Shown: positions 35,805 through 44,688 of the stretch, piece after piece | How positions within the stretch are numbered: the stretch's first letter is position 1 | Layout: each line of letters opens with the position of its first letter | Source of the DNA: Ichthyophthirius multifiliis | Taxonomy: Eukaryota > Ciliophora > Oligohymenophorea > Hymenostomatida | Length of the DNA: 44,688 bases | Assembly (NCBI RefSeq): GCF_000220395.1 | Contig: NW_004086325.1 | Coordinates: forward strand, 1 to 44,688 | Direction: 5' to 3' | Made by a program: the position numbers and the translations under genes | Notes under the pieces: generated by a model | Database searches by the model: none | Told to the model about the DNA's origin: nothing | Seen by the model: the letters and a program-made list of their open reading frames with translations, nothing else

Positions 35805-36791
35805 TATAAGAAAAAGAAGAATACTAATATCATAATATAATATAAAATGGAAATATTTCATAAAATAGTTTTGATTAAAATAACATACATCAGAATTTTA
35901 ATTTGATTGATTTAGCTGTTGACTAAATATCAAAACAAATAAAGACAAAGGACAAAGTAAAAAGAATTATTGTTTAGTAACCAAAATTTATTATAGAATT
36001 TAATGATAAGTAAAAATAAATTTTATATTATTATTTTATAATTTAAAAATATTTTAGCATTTTTTTTTAATTAATTATAATTTTTTTTTATTATTTTATA
36101 TATTTATATAATAGAAAAGAACTTGAAATATTTAAAAACAGTAATGTCTATTAGTAAATTAGCGAAAAATTCTAATTTTAAAATTGTAAGTTTCTTTATG
36201 AGATAAATGAAAAAATAAATTAAAACACATAATAAAATGAAAAAATTAAATTATAATAAAAATCTACAACTTTAGAAGATGATGATGAGAAAGAAAACCA
36301 TAAAAAAATTGGATAATTTTGTACTCCTTTATTTAAAAAGTAATAATAATCTATAATATAAAGTAAGATATCTATAAATACATCAGAGTTACAAATAACA
36401 GAAACAAATACTATAGAAAACTATGAAAATATATCATATTTAAGCAATAAAAGAAGTCGTATTGTTAATAAACTAGATGAATAAAATACAACAAAAAAAG
36501 ATAAAAATATTACCTAATTTAAAAAAAGTTAAAGCGAATTTAAAATAGAAAATACTTCAAGTAAATAAGAATCACTTTAGGATTCGGAAAAAAAGAAAGA
36601 CTGCTGTAATTGTAAAAAAACGTAATGCCTTAAATTATATTGTGAATGTTTTTAGGCTAAAAAATATTGTGAAGGCTGCAATTGTCATAATTGTTAAAAT
36701 AAACCAGAATATGAATAGAATAGAGTAAAGGCAATGAAAAAAATTATTGATAGAAATTAAAAAGGATTTGAACCTAAATTTATTAAAAATG

Positions 36792-36870
<79 letters not shown>

Positions 36871-37264
36871 ATATTAAATCTAATTTTTTTAGATTGATGA
36901 AATTTCTGAAGTAAATAATAATATTAATATGCATAATAGAGGATGCAATTGTAAAAAAAGTGATTGCCAAAAAAAATATTGTGAATGCTTTTAAAATGGA
37001 GTTAATTGTACTGATATATGTAAATGTGATAATTGTAAAAACTAATAATTTCATCATAATACTATAAGATAAGATTTTAATTATTTTAATAATTATAATA
37101 TTCGTTAACATTAACATTAATAGCAATAGTAATATTTACTTTTTAATCCTTAAAATTATTATGAATGGGAATAATATTAATAGTTTTACTAATAAATGTG
37201 TTACTAAAATAAATTCTAAAACAATATAGTCAAGTCAAATAATAGTTTAGAAAAAAATATTTGA
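35293..37264 (+). CDS. LIN54/tesmin/TSO1-type CXC-domain DNA-binding protein
   Basis: Exons 35293-35347, 35403-36009, 36115-36790 and 36893-37264; 569 aa, no frame break. The C-terminal part carries the CRC domain. The first CXC motif is [19 protein letters not shown] followed by CEGCNCHNC, then a linker with the conserved GFEPKF-type element ([14 protein letters not shown]). The second CXC motif is [20 protein letters not shown] then [10 protein letters not shown]. In LIN54 each motif holds three zinc ions and its Tyr inserts into the minor groove at CHR (TTYGAA) promoters; both Tyr are present here (LYCEC, KYCEC). The family acts in cell-cycle gene control (MuvB/DREAM) or in plant TSO1-type regulators. 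The N-terminal 300 residues are Ser/Asn/Gln-rich with a poly-Gln tract. The tail after the CRC is Q/H/Y-rich. The last intron is filled with (TA)n. Confidence 0.92.
35759..35804 (+). repeat. (TAA)n microsatellite coding poly-Gln
   Basis: About 14 consecutive TAA codons in frame within exon 2 of the CXC gene, read as glutamine. Confidence 0.85.
36794..36867. repeat. (TA)n microsatellite inside an intron
   Basis: About 74 bp of TA filling the intron 36791-36892 of the CXC gene. The exons on each side encode the two halves of the CRC domain. Confidence 0.9.
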
Positions 37265-38004
37265 CTTATAATTCTTAATTTAATTATTATTTAGATTAAA
37301 AGATAAAAGATTTTTGTTTCATTTATTTTACTCTTTTTACATATTTATGTATTATTTATTAGTTTTTTTTATTTATATTTTTAATTTCAAAAATATATGA
37401 AAAGTATAAATTCTCTTATAAATAATTTATTAATATTAAAAATTAATAAAAAATTGGTTAAAATAAATTCTATATATTGATATATTTTTTTATTAAATGA
37501 GAAATATAATTATCTTAAAGAAAAAAATATTAAGACGAAATAATTAATTTTTTTATATTTTTACAAATTATAAGTGCATATATCATATATAGATATAATA
37601 AAAAATTAAAATCGACATTATTTTTTTTTTTTATCAAAATCATTAAGATAAATTAATATAGTTAATTTTTCTTAAAAAAATACATAAATATTCACTGAAG
37701 GAGGATATATTATCTAATTAATACATGTATAAAATTATAATATTTTATAAATATTAAAGAGAGAATAACTTAATATTTATTTTTAGATTTATTAATTTTT
37801 ATGTATTTTTATATTTATTTATTTTAAAAGAATATAATTATTTTTATTTTCATATAAATTTTTTATAATTTATACTCCATATATTTCGTATAAACTTTCT
37901 TTAAAAAAGCTTTTTACAAGTATTTCAACGAGTGCATATAATATTTTCTATAATTTTTTGTATTTATAATTCTTGATTGATTTATAAATTTAGCCTGAAA
38001 AATC
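37265..38004. other. Mostly intergenic
   Basis: AT-rich sequence after the CXC gene. From about 37850 the minus strand has coding-like sequence (YKKLQKILYALVEILVKSFF) that may be a 3' exon of the small gene at 38005-38297. Confidence 0.4.
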
Positions 38005-38297
38005 TCATTCTTAAATTTTTATTGTTTTATTTGTTAAATAGGGTCCATTATAGAGTTTTTCTTGCGATAGTAACATATGGTATTTATTCTAAATATATTT
38101 TTAAGTTATATAATCAGGTGTTAGGGAACTTGCTAATTATTTTTAATAAGTTTACCAATCTATTTCTTGATTTACCCAAAAAAATTTTAAAAGTAAAAAT
38201 ATCTTATATAATATTTATTTTGATTAAGTATAATTGGCTTAATTTTTAGATAAGAATATATATTATTTATATGTGAATTAAATAATTTCTTTAACAT
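38005..38297 (-). CDS. Small, possibly mitochondrial protein, model uncertain
   Basis: ATG at 38297 starts a basic, hydrophobic leader (MLKKLFNSHINNIYSYLKIK) of the kind used as a mitochondrial presequence. Allowing one missing T in a T7 run it continues QEIDWQTYQKQLASSLTPDY then LYNGPYLTNKTIKIQE and TGA at 38005-38007. The IDW-x2-Y element recalls ATP synthase subunit d, but the match is weak. Alternatives: the uncorrected frame also stays open well past this stop, or a GT-AG intron removes the end and the gene runs to a TGA near 37930. I cannot choose between these from sequence alone. Confidence 0.35.
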
Positions 38298-39475
38298 TAA
38301 CACAGATGTGATTTTTATTTGCTTCTTAAATTTTTTATGGAATTATATTGATAATTTATAAAAGTTTTAATATTTATTAAGATAATACAATAATTTCAAA
38401 AAAAAATATATATATAACTATTATTTATTAAAAACCAGGTAGAATTACCATTTTTAACAATATTTAAATCATCAAAATGTATAGTGTTATTTTTTAGATA
38501 ATATATAAAAAAATATAATGGTAATAAATATTTCTATTAATTGATTTTTGCATAAAGTTACTTTTTAATAAAATAAATATAAATTATATAATCAATTACT
38601 TTAAATATTTAAGTTATGATTAATTAATTATTCATTATATTTATTCATTTAAATAATCTTTTGAAATTTTAGATATAAATAAATAAGATTAATTATGAAA
38701 TGGTTTATTAAAAAAAAAAACTAAATACAATACAGAGAATAGTGTTATTATAAAAAAACTAAGCTATTTATTAAATTAGTTTCAATACAAAACTTATATT
38801 GATTGATTATTTACATAATTTTTCTTTAGAAAATAGTGATTTTATAAAATATCTGATTTTATATAATCAAATATTATAATAAATTTTATATTTAATATTT
38901 AATTTAGTAAAAATAATATTTTTTTTATTTTAGTACTTAATTATTTATTTATATTGTTATTCATAGAATTTTTAATATTTAAAAAAAAAATATATTTAAA
39001 TATAATTTTGATTTTTTATTTAATTTTGATAAATAAAAAAAAAATTATTTTATTTATTATAAAAATAAAAAAATTAATAATATATTAAAAAAAGATATAT
39101 ATATAAAATTAATAGATAATACATATAAAAAACATATAATATTAAAAAAAAATTCATAAAGGTATATTTATTAATATTAAAAGTATATTTCTTAAAAAAT
39201 AAAATTAATTTTTTAATAATTTAATAATATAAGATAATTTAGAAAAATTAAAACAAAAAATTATATATATATATAAATATTATATATATATATAAATATT
39301 TATATATAATTTATAATATATAATATATAAATTAAATAATATTTATATTTATATAAATATTTTAATTAATATATAAATTTTTATTATTTAGAACAATATA
39401 TAAATCAAATGTTATATAATAATAATATGTCTTAATATATATGTATATATAAATAACTATATAGATATATAATAT
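38298..39475. other. Intergenic, convergence-free spacer with TA tracts
   Basis: 1178 bp between the small gene's start and the HSP90 3' end, both on the minus strand. Palindromic TATATA/ATATAA clusters occur around 39260-39480. No gene seen. Confidence 0.55.
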
Positions 39476-41611
39476 TCAATCAACATCTTCCATAGCATTA
39501 GTACCTTATTATTCAGTATTATTATTATTAGCATCTTTAACTAGTCCTGGATCTTCTTCTAATTCCATTTTATCATCAATTGATAATCCTAACTTAATCA
39601 TTCTATGTATTCTATTAGCAAAATGGGTAGGTTCGTCTAATGAAAATCCTGATACCAATAAAGAAGTATCAAAAAGCAACCAAATCAAATCTTTGACTGT
39701 TTTATCTGCTTTATCTTTATCTGATCTACTTTTAAGTTCTTAAATAATTGCATTATCTGGATTAATTTCCATAGTTTTTTTTGAAACCATATAAGTAGAC
39801 TAAGAAGCATCTCTTAAAGCTTAGGCTTTCATTATTCTTTCCATGTTAGCAGACCATCCATATTCTCCTGTAACTAAAACACAAGGAGATTCATCTAGTC
39901 TTTAACCAACAGTTACCTTTTCGATTTTATCTCCTAATGTTTCTTTTATTAATTTACATAAAGGCTCAAAAGAAGCTTTTTTTTCTTCGAATTTTTTCTT
40001 TTCATCTTCAGTTTACTCTAATTCAAGGCCTTCTTTGGTACAATTCTTGAGCTTTTTTCCATCGAATTCTTTTAATTATTAAATCACATATTCGTCTATA
40101 GGATCGATCATATAAAGGACTTCATAACCTCTTTTTTTCAATGATTCAACAAATGGAGACTAAGATACAGCTTATTTAGTTTCACCAGTAATAAAATATA
40201 TGTCTTTTTAACCTTCTTTCATTCTACTCACATAGTCTTTTAATGTAATCATTTCTTCAGTGCTTTTAGATGAATAAAATCTTATAAATTCTGATAATTT
40301 TGCTCTATTAGCAGAATCTTCGTGAATTCCTAATTTTAAGTTTTTAGAAAATTATTCATAGAATTTTTTATATTCTTCATTGTTTTCTGAGATTTCTTAA
40401 ATCATTTCAAGGCATTTTTTTACTATGTTTTTTTTTATAACTTTCAGTATTTTATTGTGTTGGAGGAATTCTCGCGAAATATTCAATGGTAAATCTTCAG
40501 AATCTACCACACCTCGTACAAAATTTAAGTACTCGGGTATTATGTCTTCACAATCGTCCATTATAAAGACTCTTCGGACATATAATTTGATATTATTCTT
40601 CTTTTTTTAGTCTCAAAAAGATCAAAAGGAGCTCTTTTGGGTATAAAAAGGATAGATTTGAATTCTAATTATCCTTCTACTGAGAATTATTTAACAGCTA
40701 AATGATCTTCCCAGTCATTTGTAAGGGATTTATAGAAAGAAGCATATTCTTCTTTTTAATTTCTTCTGGTTTCCTCATCCATAAAGGTTTATTTTTATTT
40801 TATTCTTCAAATTCGCTGTGTATTTGTTTTACTTTTTTCTTTTTTTAGGTTTTTTTTCATCTTTTTCTTCCTATATTTAAGGCTCATTATCATCACCTTT
40901 TTTTTCGGTTTCTTTTCCTGTTTCATCCTCATCTTCAGAAATTTCCTTTTCTTCAGTTTTTTCGACATAAAGTTCTATTGGGAACGAGATAAATTCTGAA
41001 TGTTTTTTTATTAAATCTTTAATTCTTCGTTCTTCCAAAAATTCTAAATTGTCATTTTTCATATATAAAATTATCTTAGTCCCTCTAGTTAGTTTCTCAG
41101 GGTTTTAATCATCACAAACTACAGCAAAAGTACCACCAGCGGAAGATTCCCATCTCCATTAATGTTCATCTTCATTTGATTTGGAAATCACTTCGACTTT
41201 TTCAGCTACTAAATATGCAGAATAGAATCCTACACCAAATTATCCAATCATAGATATATCAGCACCTGAAGATAGAGCTTCCATAAATGCTTTTGTACCT
41301 GATTTAGCAATTGTACCAAGGTTGTTGATTAGTTCTTTTTTCGTCATACCGATTCCGGTGTCCCAAATTGTTAAGGTGTTGTTTTATTTATCAGGGATTA
41401 TTCGAATACGAAAATTCGGTTCAAGGTCAAGACGGGCATTTTCGGAGTCAGTTATTGATTTGTAGCGAATTTTGTCTAATGCATCAGAGCAATTTGATAT
41501 TAATTCTCGTAAAAATATCTCTTTGTTAGTATAGAAAGTGTTAATTATTAAGCCCATTAATTGTTAGATGTCGGCTTCGAATGCAAAGTGTTCGGGTTCT
41601 TAAGTAGTCAT
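39476..41611 (-). CDS. HSP90: Cytosolic HSP90 chaperone
   Basis: ATG at 41611, TGA at 39476-39478, no intron; 712 aa once frames are joined. The N-terminal ATPase (GHKL) domain has [26 protein letters not shown] and [18 protein letters not shown] charged linker ([20 protein letters not shown]) follows. The middle domain contains [37 protein letters not shown] and NISREFLQ with the catalytic Arg. The dimerisation domain leads to the C-terminal MEDVD, a variant of the MEEVD that binds TPR co-chaperones. This marks it as cytosolic rather than ER or mitochondrial. Three single bases are missing in A runs at 40833-40846, 40753-40757 and 40602-40608. Together they restore the frame, which is why the span is still a multiple of three. 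An essential gene with three such gaps within 250 bp points to sequence error or to a decoding trick, not to decay. Conserved Gln positions use TAA/TAG throughout. Confidence 0.95.
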
Positions 41612-42616
41612 TTTTAGATTAATTTTTTTTTTTTTTTTTAGAATATTTTTTTTTTTTTTTTTTTTTTTTAGTGTGGTTTTAATTTTTTTTATAGTTAAAA
41701 TTATTAATAATGTTTTAAATATTTTTCTTTTTTTCTATTTTTCTTTTATTATTATATATATAATTATATTTATTATAATTTTTTTATTTATTCTTTTTTT
41801 TCTTTTTAGAAAAAATTAATTTTTTTAATTATATATAAAATTAATTTTTTATTATATTAAAACTTATTCTTTTTTTCTATTTTTTATATTTTCAAAATTT
41901 TATAAATTTATTAAAATGTATCAAAATTTATTATAAAAATATTAGATATAAAATATAATATTTAATTTAATAATTATTTAAATAATCATATTATAACGTT
42001 TATAATTGTTTTGTTATAATAACATATATTTAATAATAATAAATGAATATTAATAAAACATATTATAAAATTAATAGTTTTATATTTTTTAATTATATTA
42101 TTAATAAAAAGAAAATATTATTATTTTTTATTTTAGAATTATTTATTATTATTTCTTATTTTATTATTATTAATATGATTGCTTCATTCGTCTTAAGAAG
42201 AACTATAAAAAGGTTATTATTATATTTTTTTATAGAAAATATTTAAAGATACTTTAAAAAATATGTAGCTGTATAAAAAATATTGAAATATTTAATATTT
42301 TTATAAGAAAATTTAGTTACATCTTAAAAATAAACTTGAAATTTATATTTTAAAATTTTTATAAAATAAAATAGTAACTTTATTTTTCAATAATTGTATT
42401 TCTACAACACTAATTTTAAATAATATTGTTTTTATAACATTCATTAATTTTTAAATTATTTTTTAAAAACACTAGTTTTTTATAATACGTAATTAAATAA
42501 TTTGTGAATTAGCTAAAAAAGAATTAGTTTTTTTATTAATTAAATTAATATTAATTTAAATAAATAAGTTATATAAATTTGATACTAAAATATTATTATA
42601 ATTAAAAAAAATACAT
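41612..42616. promoter_or_regulatory. HSP90 upstream region
   Basis: T-rich tracts directly upstream of the HSP90 start, including T runs of 10-20 bases at about 41620-41670. I looked for heat-shock elements (nGAAn arrays) and saw no convincing array. The far end overlaps the unresolved 3' end of the J-domain gene. Confidence 0.35.
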
Positions 42617-43108
42617 TCATTTTTTATTGAAGAAAGACGTTATTTTGCTACCAATATCCTATTTTAATATAAATATAAATTAAAATGAATATAAAGCAGT
42701 TTATATATATTTTATGATTTTTAAATAAAAGAATAGTTATAAAAAAAAACTATAAATTAGATTTTTTGATTACCTTTACAACTTTTTCAGTTTTATCTTT
42801 AACTTCTCCAACTTTCTTACCAACTTCAATTATATTATCTTAGAATTTATCTAGTTTTTCTTAAATTTTTTTTAATTATAATTCCTTTTTATTTTATTAA
42901 AAAATTAAATTAAATATATATATTAACTATATATAAGATATTTTTTTAAAAAATATCGAATATACATCTTGCTCTATTTTATATTTTTCATATTCTTTTT
43001 ATCTTCTTAAAGCCTCTCTGTTTATTTCTCTTATATATTCCGGACTGAATTTGTTTCTTCTAATATTTTTATAATTATAATCATCAAAATAAGAATCGAA
43101 TTAATCGC

Positions 43109-43151
<43 letters not shown>

Positions 43152-43829
43152 GAAATATTGCCTTTCCTATTCTTATTAAACTTACGAATTATATCTTTAT
43201 CTAGAATAATATTGTTATTTTTATTACTATTAATAATATTATTCACTTTATTAATATCTTTAACTTTAGTTTCTTTATATATTTTAAAAAAAATTATTAA
43301 ATTCTTTTTCATCAAAAAAGTATTAATGATTTTATTAATATCTTTATTAATTTCCATAATTATATTTTTGCTAATTTTACTTTTCCTACTATCTATTTTA
43401 AAAATTTTAGGCTTCCCAATAATATTAAAATTTATCATCACTAACTTTTTATTACTTTTAATTTTATTAATAATTATTATATTGTTAATTTTATTAATAT
43501 TCTTATTACTTATATCTTTCATATTATTACTCGAAATTGCCTTTTTAGAAAATAACTTAATCATATTCGAATTTTTTCTATTCATCGCTTAATATTTAAT
43601 ATGCTTCGTTTATTTCTTTAAATTTTTCAAGAGATGATGGATTTTAGTCTGGATGAAATTTTTTAGCGAGTCTAAAAAATTATTTTTTAATTTAGTCTGC
43701 TGTAGAATTATATGGTATTTCTAAAACTTTATAATAATCTTTTTTATTATCATATTTGCTAAAATAATCAATTTTAATAGAGTTTAATTTTAATATTAAC
43801 TTTAATTATGTTTTTTAATGTATAAACAT
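42617..43829 (-). CDS. J-domain (DnaJ/HSP40) protein with Gln/Tyr-rich region
   Basis: ATG at 43829; exon 1 is 43829-42966 (exactly 288 codons, no break), intron 42965-42895, exon 2 from 42894. The first ~24 residues are basic and hydrophobic (MFIHQKTQLKLILKLNSIKI). The J domain follows: DYYKVLEIPYNSTADQIKKQ, then LAKKFHPDQNPSS with the HPD motif that triggers HSP70 ATPase, and FKEINEAYQILSDEQKKFEY. After it come ~150 residues rich in Gln, Tyr, Asn and Arg, with a TAA-coded poly-Gln tract. Then RNKFSPEYIREINREALRRQ and, in exon 2, an amphipathic repeat EVGKKVGEVKDKTEKVVK. No zinc-finger or CTD of classical DnaJ is present, so it is a type III J-protein. The stop is not certain; the frame enters a hydrophobic stretch, and 42617 is a soft end. 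The leader could target a mitochondrion. Confidence 0.82.
43110..43150 (-). repeat. (TTA)n on plus strand, coding poly-Gln
   Basis: Reads as about 14 TAA codons in frame with the J-domain protein on the minus strand. The Asn and Leu/Ile readings in other frames are shadows. Confidence 0.8.
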
Positions 43830-44688
43830 TTTTTATATAAAAATGTTTATTTATTTAAATAAAAAATCAATTTTTATTTAAGGTAATTTAAAAATATTTA
43901 TATATTTTTAATTTATAATAAATGTATTTACATTAATTTTATTCTATATATAAATATATATAAATACATATATTAATATATATATATATTAATTTTAATT
44001 TATTTTTTTAAATAATTTATTATATTATTATATTAAATATTTGTTTTATATTCTTTCATTTTCATTAAATATGTTATTATAATAAATTTTAGAATATATT
44101 ATTTAAATATTTAATAAATAATATATTTTACAAATTTATTCATTTTGTATTCACGATAATAATATATTTAGTATTGGAAATTAAATAATGAATTTTTTTT
44201 ACATTACTTAGTGGATATTAGATATTATTTCATAATATAAATTATAATTTTAATTTTTAAACATATTTTTTTACATCATTACAATATATTTATTAATCAT
44301 TATTTCAAATAATTATATTTATAATCCATTTATATTGTTAATAATTTATTTATTTTTATTTTTAAGAAATACAAAAATTATACGAAATCAATTTTTAAAA
44401 ATATTAGTTATTTTGAATCTAAAAGATAAACATATTATATAAAATAAAAGCTAAATATATATATATATATATAAATAAGACTAATTATATTACTTATTTA
44501 TAATAAAAAATAATAAATATAATAAATTATTATCAAAAATACATAACTGTATATAATCTTTATTTACTTAAATTTACTTTAGAACATTAAATCATATGTT
44601 TATTTATAATAAAAATAATCAAAAAATAAAATATATTAATATAAAAATAAAAAAATATATTTAAATTAATAAATAATAAATATATATA
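43830..44688. other. Intergenic to the window end
   Basis: 859 bp upstream of the J-domain gene. AT-rich with short TA tracts (about 44456-44473). No coding stretch, tRNA or telomeric repeat seen. Confidence 0.55.

Noticed and set aside
36869-37126. Minus-strand hydrophobic frame opposite the second CXC motif
   Set aside because: Antisense of the clearly conserved CRC domain.
42043-42246. Plus-strand frame of 67 codons, hydrophobic
   Set aside because: No domain, low-complexity composition, and it lies in A/T-rich spacer; with TGA as the only stop such frames are expected by chance.
43158-43592. Leu/Ile-rich plus-strand frame and an Asn/Lys-rich minus-strand frame
   Set aside because: Both are shadows of the J-domain protein's Gln/Tyr-rich region, which is open for exactly 288 codons from the J-domain start.
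1-44688. tRNA, rRNA, CRISPR, telomeric C4A2-type repeats, transposases or virus-like genes
   Set aside because: I looked for GC-richer cloverleaf blocks, regularly spaced repeats, telomere repeats, and transposase, reverse transcriptase or capsid motifs, and saw none.

Overview
This window is nuclear DNA of a ciliate. It is extremely AT-rich. In every recognisable gene TAA and TAG sit where the conserved protein needs glutamine, and TGA is the only stop. Introns are GT-AG and short, mostly 37-120 nt. Starts are usually preceded by A-rich sequence. An oligohymenophorean (Ichthyophthirius/Tetrahymena-like) is the best guess; the species cannot be read from this sequence. All spliced models below were read by eye in the ciliate code.

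Layout from left to right. A partial Q-rich gene with paired C2-like segments (1-1497, +). A cyclic-nucleotide-binding-domain protein (1790-5005, -) diverges from a CDK-like kinase (5478-6408, +). A ~1935-aa coiled-coil gene (6813-12992, -). RNA polymerase subunit RPB12/RPABC4 (13518-13743, -). An unrecognised gene (~14150-16033, -). PARN deadenylase (16344-17946, +) converges with a SEC14/CRAL-TRIO gene (18063-19634, -). An RS-domain gene (21193-22583, +) converges with an alveolin-like cortical gene (~22953-23537, -). A serine/threonine kinase (23770-25125, -) and a stand-alone CBM20 protein (26982-27347, +). A poorly resolved Q-rich gene (~29454-29713, -), a multi-CCCH zinc-finger gene (30346-32339, -) and an unrecognised gene (33150-34189, -). 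A LIN54/tesmin-type CXC gene (35293-37264, +), a small possible mitochondrial gene (~38005-38297, -), cytosolic HSP90 (39476-41611, -) and a J-domain gene (~42620-43829, -).

The genes are ordinary housekeeping and regulatory genes. They cover mRNA decay (PARN, CCCH), transcription (RPB12, CXC), chaperones (HSP90 plus a J-protein), lipid and glycogen handling (CRAL-TRIO, CBM20), and the cortex and cytoskeleton. They do not form an operon. No tRNA, rRNA, CRISPR array, telomere, transposon or virus-like element was recognised.

Two window-wide patterns stand out. First, several genes, including HSP90, can be read through only if a single A/T is missing from homopolymer runs. Every such break is a shortage, never an excess, and the corrected exon lengths close to exact multiples of three in eight gene models. 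Second, long TAA/ATT microsatellites are coding (poly-Gln or poly-Asn), while (TA)n microsatellites lie only in introns and intergenic DNA.
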